Counted from the first letter of the stretch, positions 8,159 through 17,442 are shown. The stretch is DNA of 64,000 bases from Jeotgalibacillus malaysiensis (GCA_000818095.1 CP009416.1:1348501-1412500), one strand, 5' to 3'. The notes: generated by a model not told the origin, from the letters alone. Program-made: numbers and translations.

Positions 8159-9369
8159 TGAAAAAAGGAATCGTAATGGAAGTGAAAAAAAGACACCTTG
8201 TTCTTTTAACTGTAGATGGAGAGTTCTGCAAAGTAAAAAAACCTTCAGGCCGAATCGGTGTCGGCGATGAAGTCGTATCGAATGTAATGACTGTTACCTC
8301 ATATAACCGCCTGATTGCAACGGGAGCGCTTGCAGCGATCTTTATGATTGCTTTTGTGATTCTGCAGCCTTTTTTGAATCAGAAGACTTATGCTTATGTA
8401 GCGGTAGATATTAATCCAAGCTTTGAAATTGAATTGAATAAGCATAATGAGGCAGTCAGTCTTGAACCTGTGAATCAGGATGCAAAAGAGATTTTAAGGT
8501 ACATTAGCTGGGAAGAAAAGAAGATAGGTGATGTGATTGCTGCAATCGTACAGGAGAGCATCAGGGCTGGTTATCTCAGTTCAACAGATGGTGGTTTAAC
8601 GATTTCCACTGCTCTTTCAGAAGAAGCTGACAAAGCATTCGAAAAGACACTTCTTTCTGATTTGAAAGGATGGTCTCAAACATCAGGTGTATCAAATATC
8701 TCGTTTTTAAAAGGCAGCATGGATCATGTCACAAGAGCAGATGAAAGAGGCATTTCATTTGGGCAACTAATGCTTGAGCAGACTAGTAAAAATGAACAAT
8801 ACATTACACCTGTTCAGCCGGTGCCAGCTCGTGTGATTAGTGAACCGGAAGCAGAAATTGAAGAAAACAATGATGATCAGTCTGAATCGGATCGCGTTGA
8901 TTCGGATTCAGCACCTGGTGAGTCATCAGAGCCTGAAGCTGAAAAAGAAATACCTTCAGAATCTGCTCCTGCAAATCAGCATGGAATGGACAAAAAAGAA
9001 GAAAATATGCAGAAGCGCGATGAGAAAAAGGCTGAGCAAAAAGAGAAGAAAGAAGAAAAGCAGCCTGCAGAACAGAAAAATCGTGATAATGGAAACAGCG
9101 GCAACAACGGCAACAGCGGCAATAGCGGAAACAACGGCAACAGCGGAAACAACGGAAACAACGGAAACAACGGAAACAACGGAAACAACGGAAACAACGG
9201 AAATAACGGAAATAACAGCAACAACGGAAATAACGGCAACAGCGGAAACAACGGAAATAACGGAAATAACGGAAATAACGGAAATAACGGAAATAACGGA
9301 AATAATGGAAATAATGGAAATAATGGCAACAGTGGAAACAACGGCAGTAACCGGGGGAATGGCAATTAA
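8155..9369 (+). CDS. rsgI: Anti-sigma-I factor RsgI with Gly-Asn repeat tail
   Basis: The protein has 404 residues. Residues 1-50 form the cytoplasmic RsgI N-terminal domain that binds SigI. A membrane helix lies at about 53-75. The outer conserved domain follows, with VDINPSFEIELN, where an Asn-Pro bond is known to be cleaved in RsgI homologues. Then come an acidic/Lys-rich linker and about 29 tandem GNN/GNS triplets. The gene overlaps sigI (ATG inside its last codons), with AAGGAG upstream. In clostridia the outer end carries carbohydrate-binding modules. Here the tail is low-complexity and hydrophilic, perhaps spanning or touching the wall. That last point is inference. A second in-frame ATG at 8158 is equally possible. 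Confidence 0.92.
   Translation: MMKKGIVMEVKKRHLVLLTVDGEFCKVKKPSGRIGVGDEVVSNVMTVTSYNRLIATGALAAIFMIAFVILQPFLNQKTYAYVAVDINPSFEIELNKHNEAVSLEPVNQDAKEILRYISWEEKKIGDVIAAIVQESIRAGYLSSTDGGLTISTALSEEADKAFEKTLLSDLKGWSQTSGVSNISFLKGSMDHVTRADERGISFGQLMLEQTSKNEQYITPVQPVPARVISEPEAEIEENNDDQSESDRVDSDSAPGESSEPEAEKEIPSESAPANQHGMDKKEENMQKRDEKKAEQKEKKEEKQPAEQKNRDNGNSGNNGNSGNSGNNGNSGNNGNNGNNGNNGNNGNNGNNGNNSNNGNNGNSGNNGNNGNNGNNGNNGNNGNNGNNGNNGNSGNNGSNRGNGN
9089..9355 (+). repeat. Tandem 9-bp repeats encoding GNN/GNS in rsgI
   Basis: About 29 near-identical 9-bp units of the form GGNAAYARY run in frame. Blocks of identical codons (GGAAACAAC early, GGAAATAAC later) suggest recent slippage-driven expansion. The copy number probably varies between strains. 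Confidence 0.9.
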
Positions 9370-9391
9370 AGCAGGGATACCTGCTTTTTTT
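9369..9391 (+). terminator. Terminator of the sigI-rsgI operon
   Basis: AAAGCAGG pairs with CCTGCTTT around GATA, and a T-run follows. Confidence 0.88.
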
Positions 9392-9495
9392 GTTTGGCTA
9401 AAATGTAAACACCCACATTGTTTTAAGGTTTCTATTTAAATCTTTAGGTTTTTCATATAAGCTATGTATAGATTTCACAGAAGGGAACTGGGAAC

Positions 9496-10845
9496 ATGTG
9501 GCAGATGCTGAAAGATCGTATTAGAAAGTTAAAACCTGCCCAGCTGATTGTAACGTATTATTTTCTGGCAATCAGTTTGTCATTTGGGCTACTTCGACTG
9601 CCATGGGTGCATCAGCCTGGTCAGGAAGTTTCTTTAATTGATTCACTTTTTACTGCTGTAAGTGCGGTAAGTGTGACGGGTTTAACTGTTATACAAATTA
9701 CAGATACTTATACAGTGTTCGGAATTGTTATGGTTATGCTGATATTACAGCTTGGCGGAATAGGTATAATGTCTTTAGGAACATTTGTTTGGTTATTGAT
9801 CGGCAAGAGAATTGGATTGAGAGAACGTCAATTAATCATGCTCGATCATAATCAATATAATTTATCAGGCGTTGTAAAACTGATTATAGAAATTATAAAA
9901 ATATTATTACTGATAGAAGCGATTGGTGCATTGCTGTTGAGTCTATACTTCACACAATTTTATGAAACATGGGCTGAAGCGGTTTTACACGGTGTTTTCG
10001 CATCTGTATCAGCTACGACAAATGGCGGATTTGATATTACCGGTCAATCAATGATTCCTTATGCGAACGATTATTTCGTACAGATCATTACCATTTTGCT
10101 TATTATCCTTGGGGCAATTGGCTTCCCGGTTTTGATTGAACTAAAGCAATTTTTAAGTCACAAGTCAGGCCCTTTCCGGTTTTCATTATTTACGAAACTT
10201 ACTACAATTACTTTCGGTATTTTACTGGTTGTAGGTACCATTCTGATTTACCTGATAGAGTATAATCAGCGGTTTGCTGATGTGAGTTGGCATCAGGGGC
10301 TGTTTTATGCATTATTTCAATCAGTTTCTACACGGTCTGGTGGTCTTGTAACTTTAGAGGTTAGTACTTTTACAGAGCCAACCCAGCTAATTCTCAGTCT
10401 GCTGATGTTTATTGGTGCCTCGCCGAGTTCAGTTGGGGGAGGAATCCGAACAACTACGTTAGCCATTGCAGTGCTGTTTCTGATTAACTTTTCAAGAGGC
10501 AGACATCACATTCAGGTTTTCGGCAGGGAGATTCATCTGATTGATATTTTCAGATCTTACGTTGTTATTATCTTGGCTGTGCTCATGTCTATGATTTCAG
10601 TGATTACAATAATGATCATTGAAGATTTAGACGTTATTGCAGTTATTTTCGAAGTCACATCAGCCTTCGGGACATCAGGCATGTCTATGGGGATAACACC
10701 AACCCTCTCTACACCGAGTAAAATGATTCTAATGGTTTTAATGTTTATCGGTCGTGTTGGGTTGATTTCGTTCCTGTTTATGATTGGTGGTAACAACAAA
10801 AAAGAAAAATACCATTATCCAAAAGAGCGTGTTATTATTGGCTAA
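9496..10845 (+). CDS. ktrD: Potassium uptake channel subunit, KtrB/KtrD (TrkH) family
   Basis: The protein has 449 residues, with four repeated membrane-pore-membrane units. Each has a filter-like loop: SVTGLTV, SATTNGGFD, STRSGGLVT and FGTSGMSMG. The glycines of these loops line the K+ path. Such channels need a cytoplasmic RCK subunit, and a ktrC homologue lies in this window at 59848. In B. subtilis ktrD (ykrM) also follows sigI-rsgI, which supports this name over ktrB. The ATG follows a GGGAACTGGGA site. No c-di-AMP riboswitch was seen upstream. Confidence 0.9.
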   Translation: MWQMLKDRIRKLKPAQLIVTYYFLAISLSFGLLRLPWVHQPGQEVSLIDSLFTAVSAVSVTGLTVIQITDTYTVFGIVMVMLILQLGGIGIMSLGTFVWLLIGKRIGLRERQLIMLDHNQYNLSGVVKLIIEIIKILLLIEAIGALLLSLYFTQFYETWAEAVLHGVFASVSATTNGGFDITGQSMIPYANDYFVQIITILLIILGAIGFPVLIELKQFLSHKSGPFRFSLFTKLTTITFGILLVVGTILIYLIEYNQRFADVSWHQGLFYALFQSVSTRSGGLVTLEVSTFTEPTQLILSLLMFIGASPSSVGGGIRTTTLAIAVLFLINFSRGRHHIQVFGREIHLIDIFRSYVVIILAVLMSMISVITIMIIEDLDVIAVIFEVTSAFGTSGMSMGITPTLSTPSKMILMVLMFIGRVGLISFLFMIGGNNKKEKYHYPKERVIIG

Positions 10846-10868
10846 TCAAAAAATTTAAACCCGAAACT

Positions 10869-10909
10869 AAAAAAGGCGGTGAGACATTTTTGTCTCACCG
10901 CTCTTTTTA
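10869..10909. terminator. Bidirectional terminator between ktrD and the radical SAM gene
   Basis: AAAAAGGCGGTGAGACA pairs with TGTCTCACCGCTCTTTTT. It overlaps the stop codon of the minus-strand gene, so it serves both convergent genes. Confidence 0.88.
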
Positions 10910-12649
10910 AATACTTACACTTTCTGCTTCTTCCTTTGAAAACTCAAATATTGAAGCGTCCCCTGTCTTTGGATCATAGTATGCAAGAAGATACATCTTA
11001 ACCGGTTTATGATCAACGAGCTTTAATCCTTCCTCAAGCACAGTATGCTTATGAAGTTCTTTCTGATTGAGGCTAAGTGACATGAATTTCTTACCAGCTA
11101 GCGCAGGATTTGATAGAAGATGATCATATACATCGCTGAAACGCTTATCTCCTTTTGTCCACCAGGCTTTCCTAGGTTTGAACCTGTGCTTGGCAAGATA
11201 GTCTTTTTTCATCAAGTAGGAGACATAGGGAAGTGATTCGGGCTGATTTTCTTCAATAAACTGATACAGACGCTTAAATAAATCTTCCAGTTGGTGACCG
11301 ATTCTTGACCAGCCTTTTTCATCCCAGTAAGTTCCAAAATCCTGATAAAAGTCAAAAGGCGTATCAAATACTTCCTCTGTTAAATAGGCAATCGTTTCAT
11401 CCAATCTGTGATCGTTCCAGTACTTTTCAAGGACATCCTCAACCTGTTTAATTCTCAGTATTTCATCAAAAGAAAGTTGATTATTACCAAGAATTTCATA
11501 TGGTGCATGGTCCATGTAAATATATTGATGTGCTGCTGCATTCATTCTGAGCCCGGTTCCCCTGAGCATCTTTAAAAATCCAAGCTGCAGCTCTTCCGGT
11601 CCGAGTTCGTATACATCATTGAAAGTCTGTTTGAATGAATGATAATTTTCTTCAGGCAGTCCTGCAATCAGATCAAGGTGCTGATCAATTTTTCCGCCAT
11701 CCTTAACCATTGTGACTGTCCGCTTCAGCTTATCAAAGTTCTGCTTTCTTTTTACAAGCTCGTTCGTGTGGTCATTAGTCGACTGAACCCCGATTTCAAA
11801 GCGGAATAATCCTGCAGGCGCATGATCATTCAAGTATTGAATCACTTCAGGGCGCATAATGTCTCCCGTAATTTCAAACTGAAAAACAGTGCCAGGCAGG
11901 TGTTCATCGATTAAAAACTCAAACATTTCCATCGCATAACTCCTGCTGATATTAAATGTTCTGTCTACAAATTTAAATATGCGTGCACCATGCTGCATCA
12001 GATAACGGATGTCATTCTTTACTGCTTCACGGTCAAAATATCTTACCCCAACTTCAATAGATGATAAGCAGAACTGGCACTGAAATGGGCATCCCCGGCT
12101 CGTCTCTATATACGTTATCCTCTTTTTCAGATCAGCACGGTCTTCCGGAAATCTGAATGGTGAAGGGAGTGTTTTCAAATCAGTTTTTTGAGGCTGCGGA
12201 ATCAAGTGCATGCTGCCATCGATCATACATGCGGCGCCACGGACCTGCTTAAAGTCAATTTTGCCTGCGAAGTAGTCAAGCAGTCCTTTAAAGGTTGCTT
12301 CTCCTTCACCGACTGCTACAAAATCAATATTTTCATGAAGCCTTTCAAGCCAGTCATTTACGTCATACGTAACTTCTGGTCCACCGAGTATGATTTTGAC
12401 CTCCGGATGGATTTTTTTCAGCATTTTAATAACCTGAATTGTTTCTTCGATATTCCATATGTAGCAGCTGAATCCAATTACGTCAGGTTTTTTTGCATAC
12501 AGATCACCAACAATATTTAATACAGGATCGTTAATCGTATATTCAGCAAGTTCAATCTCGTAATCGTCCGCAGCTGCCGCCTTTAAGTATCTGATAGCCA
12601 GGTTCGTGTGTATATATTTGGCGTTTAATGATGCCAGAATTGTCTTCAT
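10907..12649 (-). CDS. B12-binding-domain radical SAM protein with DUF4080-type C terminus
   Basis: The protein has 580 residues. An N-terminal cobalamin-binding-like domain (about 1-135, with VIGFSCYIWN and GGPEV) is followed by a radical SAM core with the CxxxCxxC cluster motif CPFQCQFC (C187, C191, C194), and a long C-terminal DUF4080-like region. Such proteins use a 4Fe-4S cluster and S-adenosylmethionine, often with cobalamin, for methylations or rearrangements. The substrate of this Bacillales subgroup is not known to me. The ATG has GGAG upstream on the minus strand. A long perfect hairpin lies just in front of it. Confidence 0.85.
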   Translation of the reverse strand: MKTILASLNAKYIHTNLAIRYLKAAAADDYEIELAEYTINDPVLNIVGDLYAKKPDVIGFSCYIWNIEETIQVIKMLKKIHPEVKIILGGPEVTYDVNDWLERLHENIDFVAVGEGEATFKGLLDYFAGKIDFKQVRGAACMIDGSMHLIPQPQKTDLKTLPSPFRFPEDRADLKKRITYIETSRGCPFQCQFCLSSIEVGVRYFDREAVKNDIRYLMQHGARIFKFVDRTFNISRSYAMEMFEFLIDEHLPGTVFQFEITGDIMRPEVIQYLNDHAPAGLFRFEIGVQSTNDHTNELVKRKQNFDKLKRTVTMVKDGGKIDQHLDLIAGLPEENYHSFKQTFNDVYELGPEELQLGFLKMLRGTGLRMNAAAHQYIYMDHAPYEILGNNQLSFDEILRIKQVEDVLEKYWNDHRLDETIAYLTEEVFDTPFDFYQDFGTYWDEKGWSRIGHQLEDLFKRLYQFIEENQPESLPYVSYLMKKDYLAKHRFKPRKAWWTKGDKRFSDVYDHLLSNPALAGKKFMSLSLNQKELHKHTVLEEGLKLVDHKPVKMYLLAYYDPKTGDASIFEFSKEEAESVSI

Positions 12650-12672
12650 TTCTTTGCTCCTTTAATCGTAAA

Positions 12673-12707
12673 TCAACCCTTATTCTACAGGAGAGAATAA
12701 GGGTTGA
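12673..12707. repeat. Perfect 14-bp inverted repeat with 7-nt loop
   Basis: TCAACCCTTATTCT (12673-12686) and AGAATAAGGGTTGA (12694-12707) are exact complements. The repeat lies 24 bp before the start codon of the radical SAM gene. No T-run follows on the minus strand, so an ordinary terminator is less likely than an operator or an RNA structure in the leader. Confidence 0.75.
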
Positions 12708-12803
12708 CAACAAAGGTTCGTTATAGTGAATAATTCGTTAAAAATGGTTTATTTTATGAAAAGCAGATGTTAAAATAAAACAATGACTTGTCAGAAATTT
12801 CGA

Positions 12804-13823
12804 TCATTGAGATTCTTTATGATTTAACATTTTTTTTGCCTTAGATGCTCTCAGTTCTACAATTGGCTGAGCGGCGGCTGCTACCAGTCTTGAAGAGAGA
12901 AAAATCGTTAGTAAAAGAGATGCCGCCATAATAATCAATAGTGAGATGTAGGGATTAACCATTAATCCAAGGCCGCTTTCACGGTAAAATTGAATGATAA
13001 ACCCATGGAACAAATACACATACAGTGTATTAAGTCCCCATCTTGTAAAAAACGTCTTCGCAACAGGCGCCAATGAAAAGAATGCAATCACAAGCCAGAA
13101 ACTAACACCATAGATCAGCAGCCTAAGCATCGGACTTGCCTCAACCGGTGTACCTAAGTCTTCATAAGAATGAGACCCGAACAACCATCTGCTGCTCCAG
13201 TCAGGTAACAGGTAAATTGAAATAAAAACAATCACCAATGATACAACCGACAGGATCATCATTTTTCTGGACTTTAACTGACTGAAAAAGTCCCTGCTCA
13301 GGTAATGTCCTGCTAAGAAAAATGGAAAGAATACAAAGGTTCTTGATAAGCTTAAAGTTGAGGTATAGTCGTTCACAAAGCCGATTACCACACCGAGAAT
13401 AATACTGATCAGCATTGCTGCTTTCCACTTCAGCTTTAACACATCAACAAACAATATCAGGAGCAGACTCCAGAAGAAAAGGCTGACTAAAAACCAAAGT
13501 GCCCATTGTGGATTCAGCGGATCGATTTCCAGGTTATTTTCATTTCTTAAAAAATAATAATAGATCGTATAGATCAGCTGGAAAATTAAATAAGGAACGA
13601 TTAATTTCTTTAACAGCTTAACAAACAATCCTTTTATATAGTTTGCTTTAGCAAAGTATCCGGCGATTAAGATAAAAGCCGGCATATGAAAAAAGTAAAT
13701 GGTCTGATAGGTTGTCATCAGAATCGGATCTTCCTGTATACTGCTCTGGATTGCATGTCCAAATACAACAAGGAAGATTAAAATGAATTTCGCATTATCA
13801 AAATAATAATCACGATTTGCCAT
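12804..13823 (-). CDS. Membrane acyltransferase family 3 protein, YkrP-like
   Basis: The protein has 339 residues and about ten membrane helices. The N-terminal motif YFDNAKFILIFLVVFGHA carries the His typical of acyltransferase-3/fucose O-acetylase-like proteins, and FFHMPAFILIAGY is the second family signature. These enzymes move acetyl or similar groups onto sugars or other outer envelope molecules. In B. subtilis ykrP sits next to kinE, and here a broken kinase gene is next door in divergent orientation, so it is probably the YkrP orthologue. The acceptor is unknown. The Shine-Dalgarno sequence before the ATG is weak. Confidence 0.85.
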   Translation of the reverse strand: MANRDYYFDNAKFILIFLVVFGHAIQSSIQEDPILMTTYQTIYFFHMPAFILIAGYFAKANYIKGLFVKLLKKLIVPYLIFQLIYTIYYYFLRNENNLEIDPLNPQWALWFLVSLFFWSLLLILFVDVLKLKWKAAMLISIILGVVIGFVNDYTSTLSLSRTFVFFPFFLAGHYLSRDFFSQLKSRKMMILSVVSLVIVFISIYLLPDWSSRWLFGSHSYEDLGTPVEASPMLRLLIYGVSFWLVIAFFSLAPVAKTFFTRWGLNTLYVYLFHGFIIQFYRESGLGLMVNPYISLLIIMAASLLLTIFLSSRLVAAAAQPIVELRASKAKKMLNHKESQ

Positions 13824-13925
13824 GGTTACACCGCTTTCTATTACACTTCGTTCAAATTTACATACCCGTTTTATTTAATAATAAATCTGGTGAAATTGAC
13901 ATAGTTATGATTAAACATCATTCTA

Positions 13926-15331
13926 ATGAAAAGTAGGGATATACTTATGCTTTCGAGAGAATTATCTCAAACGGATTTCACTCAAACCAGTCATGGTCAG
14001 TCATTATCTGAGCTGCAGAGCGAACGCCTGTTAAAATATATAAGTGAATTCGCTATGATTCTGAATCCCGATGGAATTATACTCAATTTTAATGAGCAGA
14101 GCAAATGTCAATTTCACCCTGAAGTCGGAGCTTCGATATCACGATATTTAAAAAGTGAACATTTGGGATGGCTGAAGGCCTGTATGCTTGGGGAAAACCG
14201 GGACACTGCAAACCTTCAGTTTTTTAACGGTTCCTGTATAAAAGAGTGTAAGGGAGAATGTATTCCGCTGACCGGTGGGGAGGCGTATCTGTTTATTCTC
14301 AGTGACATTCACAAAGTTCAAGACGAGATCATTTATGCAAACGTTTTTGCAAGAGCGATCCATGGATTGCTGATTACAGATAATCAGGGAATATTATCAA
14401 ATCAAATATGATTGCTGACCGTCTTCTTGATCTGCCAGCCAGTAAAACAAAAAAGTTAGATGAGACCCTGGTGCGGTTTAAAGTGATTGATAAACTTCCG
14501 GGTTTCGCACAGCCGCTTGCGCCGTATAATGATGATGAGATCTTGAGTAAGGTGATCAGCATCAGTGACAGGCACTATGAATTTACAAAAGTAAAAAAAA
14601 ATCACAGATGGTTACCATCTGATCGTCATCAGGGATATCACTAAGGTAGTAGAGTATATCAGCCGGGCTGACCAGTCTGATACGTTAAAAGTCGTCGGTC
14701 AGCTTGCTGCAGGTATAGCCCATGAGATCAGAAACCCGATGACTTCCCTGAAAGGCTTTATTCAGCTACTGCAGGCAGACCTGAAAGACAGTCAGAAAAT
14801 GTATTTTGAAGTCATTAATTCAGAACTCAATCGTCTTGAAACAACGATGACCGAGTTCTTAATGCTCGCAAAACCGAAAAATAGCGTAATGAAAAGAACT
14901 AACTTGACAAAGGTGCTTGATGAAACAGTTCATATTATGCAGCCTCAGGCACTATTACACGGTATAGAACTGAAATTTTCAATTTTTGATGGTGACTCCT
15001 GGGCATTTGGAGATGAAAACCGGCTGAAGCAGGTGTTTATCAACCTGATTAAAACGCAATTGAAGCGACACCGGATAAGGGGCAAATTCAAATTTCCATC
15101 ATGCAAAAGAATCAGCAGGTGATTATGACGGTTTGTGATAATGGCTGTGGAATTCCAAAGGAAAAGCTTGAGAAACTGAACGAGCCATTTTATACGACTA
15201 AAGAAAATGGAACCGGACTCGGACTGCCTGTAAGCCTTAAAATCATTGAAGAACATAGAGGGACTGTTGAAGTAATCAGCAAAGAAGATGAGGGAACAGA
15301 ATTTAACATCGCACTGCCAATCTGCAGCTGA
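13926..15331 (+). pseudogene. Broken PAS-domain sensor histidine kinase (KinE-type sporulation kinase)
   Basis: The reading frame is cut three times by single-base changes. First, near 14385-14398 one base is missing (...TDNQG then IIKSNMIADR in another frame). Second, in the A9 run at about 14590-14600 one base is extra (KVKK then ITDGYHLVIIRDIT). Third, near 15048-15056 one base is missing (FINLIK then AIEATPDKG). Joined, the frames give PAS-like sensing regions, a phosphoacceptor box AHEIRNPMTSLKGF, and ATPase boxes DNGCGIPKEKL and GTGLGLPVSLKI. In B. subtilis kinE neighbours ykrP, as here. The gene is inactive unless all three shifts are sequence errors. Confidence 0.88.
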
Positions 15332-15336
15332 AAGAA

Positions 15337-15364
15337 GCGGCCGCAACAACATTGTTGCGGCCGC
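15337..15364. terminator. Very stable GC-rich bidirectional hairpin
   Basis: GCGGCCGCAACAA (15337-15349) pairs perfectly with TTGTTGCGGCCGC (15352-15364). It sits between the kinase pseudogene and the convergent mtnU. The T-run is short (CTTTT on the plus strand, CTTTC on the minus). Confidence 0.7.
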
Positions 15365-15374
15365 ATGCTTTTAA

Positions 15375-16142
15375 TTAATAGAAATCCACTCTCCGGTCAT
15401 CAAAGATTGGAATTCTCTTTCGGATTTCCTCTACTTCTTCAGCCTGGATCTCTCCATATATAATTTCTTCCTGATCAGAGCCTTCTGCAATGATTTTCCC
15501 CCATGGGTCGATAATCAGTGAATGGCCGCCAAATTCGTTAGCGTGATCACTTCCTACCCGGTTGCAGGCTATCACATATACCTGATTTTCAATGGCTCTC
15601 GCTTTTAATAAAGTAATCCAGTGATCAATTCTTGGTGCAGGCCACTCAGCCGGTACCGCGACCGCTTTAGCGCCATTTAATACAGATTTTCTGATCCATT
15701 CGGGAAAACGGATGTCATAACAGATAAACCCTGCAAAATGAATATCGTCAAGGGTAAAAGACGGATCATCATTCCCTTCTTTTAGATGCAGGTGCTCATC
15801 CATCAGCTTGAAGAGATGCAGCTTACTGTATTCATGAACAAGTGAACCTTTCTGATCAATCACAGGCATTGTGTTATAAATGTTTTCCTGGTGTGACTTA
15901 GCAATTGAACCACCAATAATATGAACCTGATGTTTCACAGCGAGGTCCTTTAAGACATTCACAGTCTGATTGAAATGGTCATTCATGTGTTTTAGGTTCG
16001 GCAGATCATAGCCTGTCGTCCATAGTTCCGGAAGGACAACGACATCTGCAGATTCCATATTAGAGGCCCAGCGCTTCACTTTTTCAATATTTTCCTCAGG
16101 AGATCCAAAGGCCAGATCCATTTGGAAGATTGCAATTTTCAT
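15375..16142 (-). CDS. mtnU: Carbon-nitrogen hydrolase, omega-amidase of methionine salvage
   Basis: The protein is about 255 residues, with the nitrilase-family catalytic triad visible: Glu in LPEL (E39), Lys in YSKLHLF (K107) and Cys in ICYDIRFPEW (C141). In B. subtilis mtnU (ykrU) hydrolyses the 2-oxoglutaramate or KMBA-related amides formed during methionine salvage, and it is divergent from mtnE. The same divergent pair is present here. I chose the ATG at 16142 (MKIAIFQMD) with GGGTGA upstream. A longer start at 16184 lacks a site. The other mtn genes are not in the window. Confidence 0.88.
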   Translation of the reverse strand: MKIAIFQMDLAFGSPEENIEKVKRWASNMESADVVVLPELWTTGYDLPNLKHMNDHFNQTVNVLKDLAVKHQVHIIGGSIAKSHQENIYNTMPVIDQKGSLVHEYSKLHLFKLMDEHLHLKEGNDDPSFTLDDIHFAGFICYDIRFPEWIRKSVLNGAKAVAVPAEWPAPRIDHWITLLKARAIENQVYVIACNRVGSDHANEFGGHSLIIDPWGKIIAEGSDQEEIIYGEIQAEEVEEIRKRIPIFDDRRVDFY

Positions 16143-16230
16143 ATACTTCACCCACTTTTCAGAATCATCTTTACAATTATACATTTACGTTATAACATTT
16201 AGGGCAATAATTTGAAAGAGGGGCATCTTA

Positions 16231-17406
16231 GTGAAAACGTTTGAACAATCAGATCGTCTACATAAATTACCTGAGCAGTTTTTTGCGAAGCTTTCATCTA
16301 AAGTAATGGAAAAGGTGGCAGCGGGGCATGATATTATCAATTTGGGACAGGGGAATCCTGACCTGCCGACACCGGATCATATCGTTAAAAGACTGCAGCA
16401 GGCTGCAGAAAATCCTGTGAATCATAAATACTCTCCTTTTAAAGGAATGAAATATGTAAGGGAAGCGGCAGCTGCTTTTTATGAAAGAGAATATGGTGTG
16501 AAGCTCGATGCCGATGAAGAAGTTGCACTTTTATTTGGAGGGAAAGCCGGGCTTGTTGAACTGCCGCAATGTCTTGCAAATCCTGGGGATATCGTCTTAG
16601 TGCCTGACCCGGGGTACCCGGATTACTGGTCTGGCGTATCATTAGCAGAAGCTGAAATGGTGATGATGCCACTGCTTGAAGAAAATCAGTTCCTGCCGGA
16701 TTTGACAAAAATTCCTGAAGAAGCTGCACAAAAAGCGAAGCTGATGTTCTTAAACTATCCAAACAATCCTACCGGTGCAGTTGCTGATCAGGCCTTTTTT
16801 GATGAAGTGATCACGTTTGCTGAAAAATATGATATCTGTATTGTACATGACTTTGCCTACGGTTCGATCGGTTTTGACGGGTTGCGTCCTGTAAGCTATC
16901 TTCAATCAGCGCGGTCTAAGGAAAACGGGATCGAGATCTATACACTGTCCAAAACGTTCAATATGGCGGGGTGGCGCGTTGCTTTTGCAGTAGGTAATCC
17001 TTCTGTTATAAAGGCACTTAACCTTCTTCAGGACCATCTTCACGTAAGTCTGTTCGGAGCAGTGCAGGAAGCGGCTGAGGCTGCGCTGACAGAATCCTAT
17101 GAGCCGGCACTCGAACTGTCTGATATTTATGAGAAAAGAAGAAATACGATGGTGAAGGCGTTTAATAAGGCGGGTTGGAAGGTAGAAGCACCTAAAGGGT
17201 CTTTTTTTGCCTGGTTTAAAGTGCCTGAGAGTTATACTTCAGAAAGCTTCAGTGAGCTGCTGCTCGAAAAAGCAGGTGTTGTCGTGGCGCCGGGGATTGG
17301 ATTCGGGGAGAGCGGTGAAGGTTTTGTAAGGGTGGCACTGCTCGCAGATGAAGACAGAATTGAAGAAGCGGCTTCAAGGCTTTCTAACCTGGGTCTGTTT
17401 CAATAA
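16231..17406 (+). CDS. mtnE: PLP-dependent aminotransferase MtnE-like
   Basis: The protein has 391 residues and is a class I/II aminotransferase. The PLP-binding Lys is in TLSKTFNMAGWR (K241), the substrate/PLP motifs YPNNPTG and PDPGYPDY are present, and GFVRVALL closes the C terminus. MtnE (YkrV) converts 2-oxo-4-methylthiobutyrate to methionine using glutamine. Synteny with the divergent mtnU supports this, although closely related alanine/aspartate aminotransferases look alike. The start is a GTG with GAAAGAGGGG upstream. The following metallophosphatase gene starts 36 nt later and may be co-transcribed. Confidence 0.85.
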   Translation: MKTFEQSDRLHKLPEQFFAKLSSKVMEKVAAGHDIINLGQGNPDLPTPDHIVKRLQQAAENPVNHKYSPFKGMKYVREAAAAFYEREYGVKLDADEEVALLFGGKAGLVELPQCLANPGDIVLVPDPGYPDYWSGVSLAEAEMVMMPLLEENQFLPDLTKIPEEAAQKAKLMFLNYPNNPTGAVADQAFFDEVITFAEKYDICIVHDFAYGSIGFDGLRPVSYLQSARSKENGIEIYTLSKTFNMAGWRVAFAVGNPSVIKALNLLQDHLHVSLFGAVQEAAEAALTESYEPALELSDIYEKRRNTMVKAFNKAGWKVEAPKGSFFAWFKVPESYTSESFSELLLEKAGVVVAPGIGFGESGEGFVRVALLADEDRIEEAASRLSNLGLFQ

Positions 17407-17442
17407 TACATAAAATTTACGTTTTAAGATGAGGTGAAGGAA

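Noticed and set aside
8976-9365. A minus-strand open frame full of Phe-Pro-Leu repeats
   Set aside because: It is the mirror of the rsgI Gly-Asn repeats, has no ribosome site, and depends only on the codon bias of the repeat.
8840-9439. A plus-strand frame rich in Thr-Glu/Ile repeats overlapping rsgI
   Set aside because: It is an off-frame reading of the same 9-bp repeats, with no start signal.
14739-15331. Reading the kinase fragments as separate small genes
   Set aside because: The fragments join into one kinase when single bases are added or removed. The inner fragments lack their own ribosome sites and promoters.
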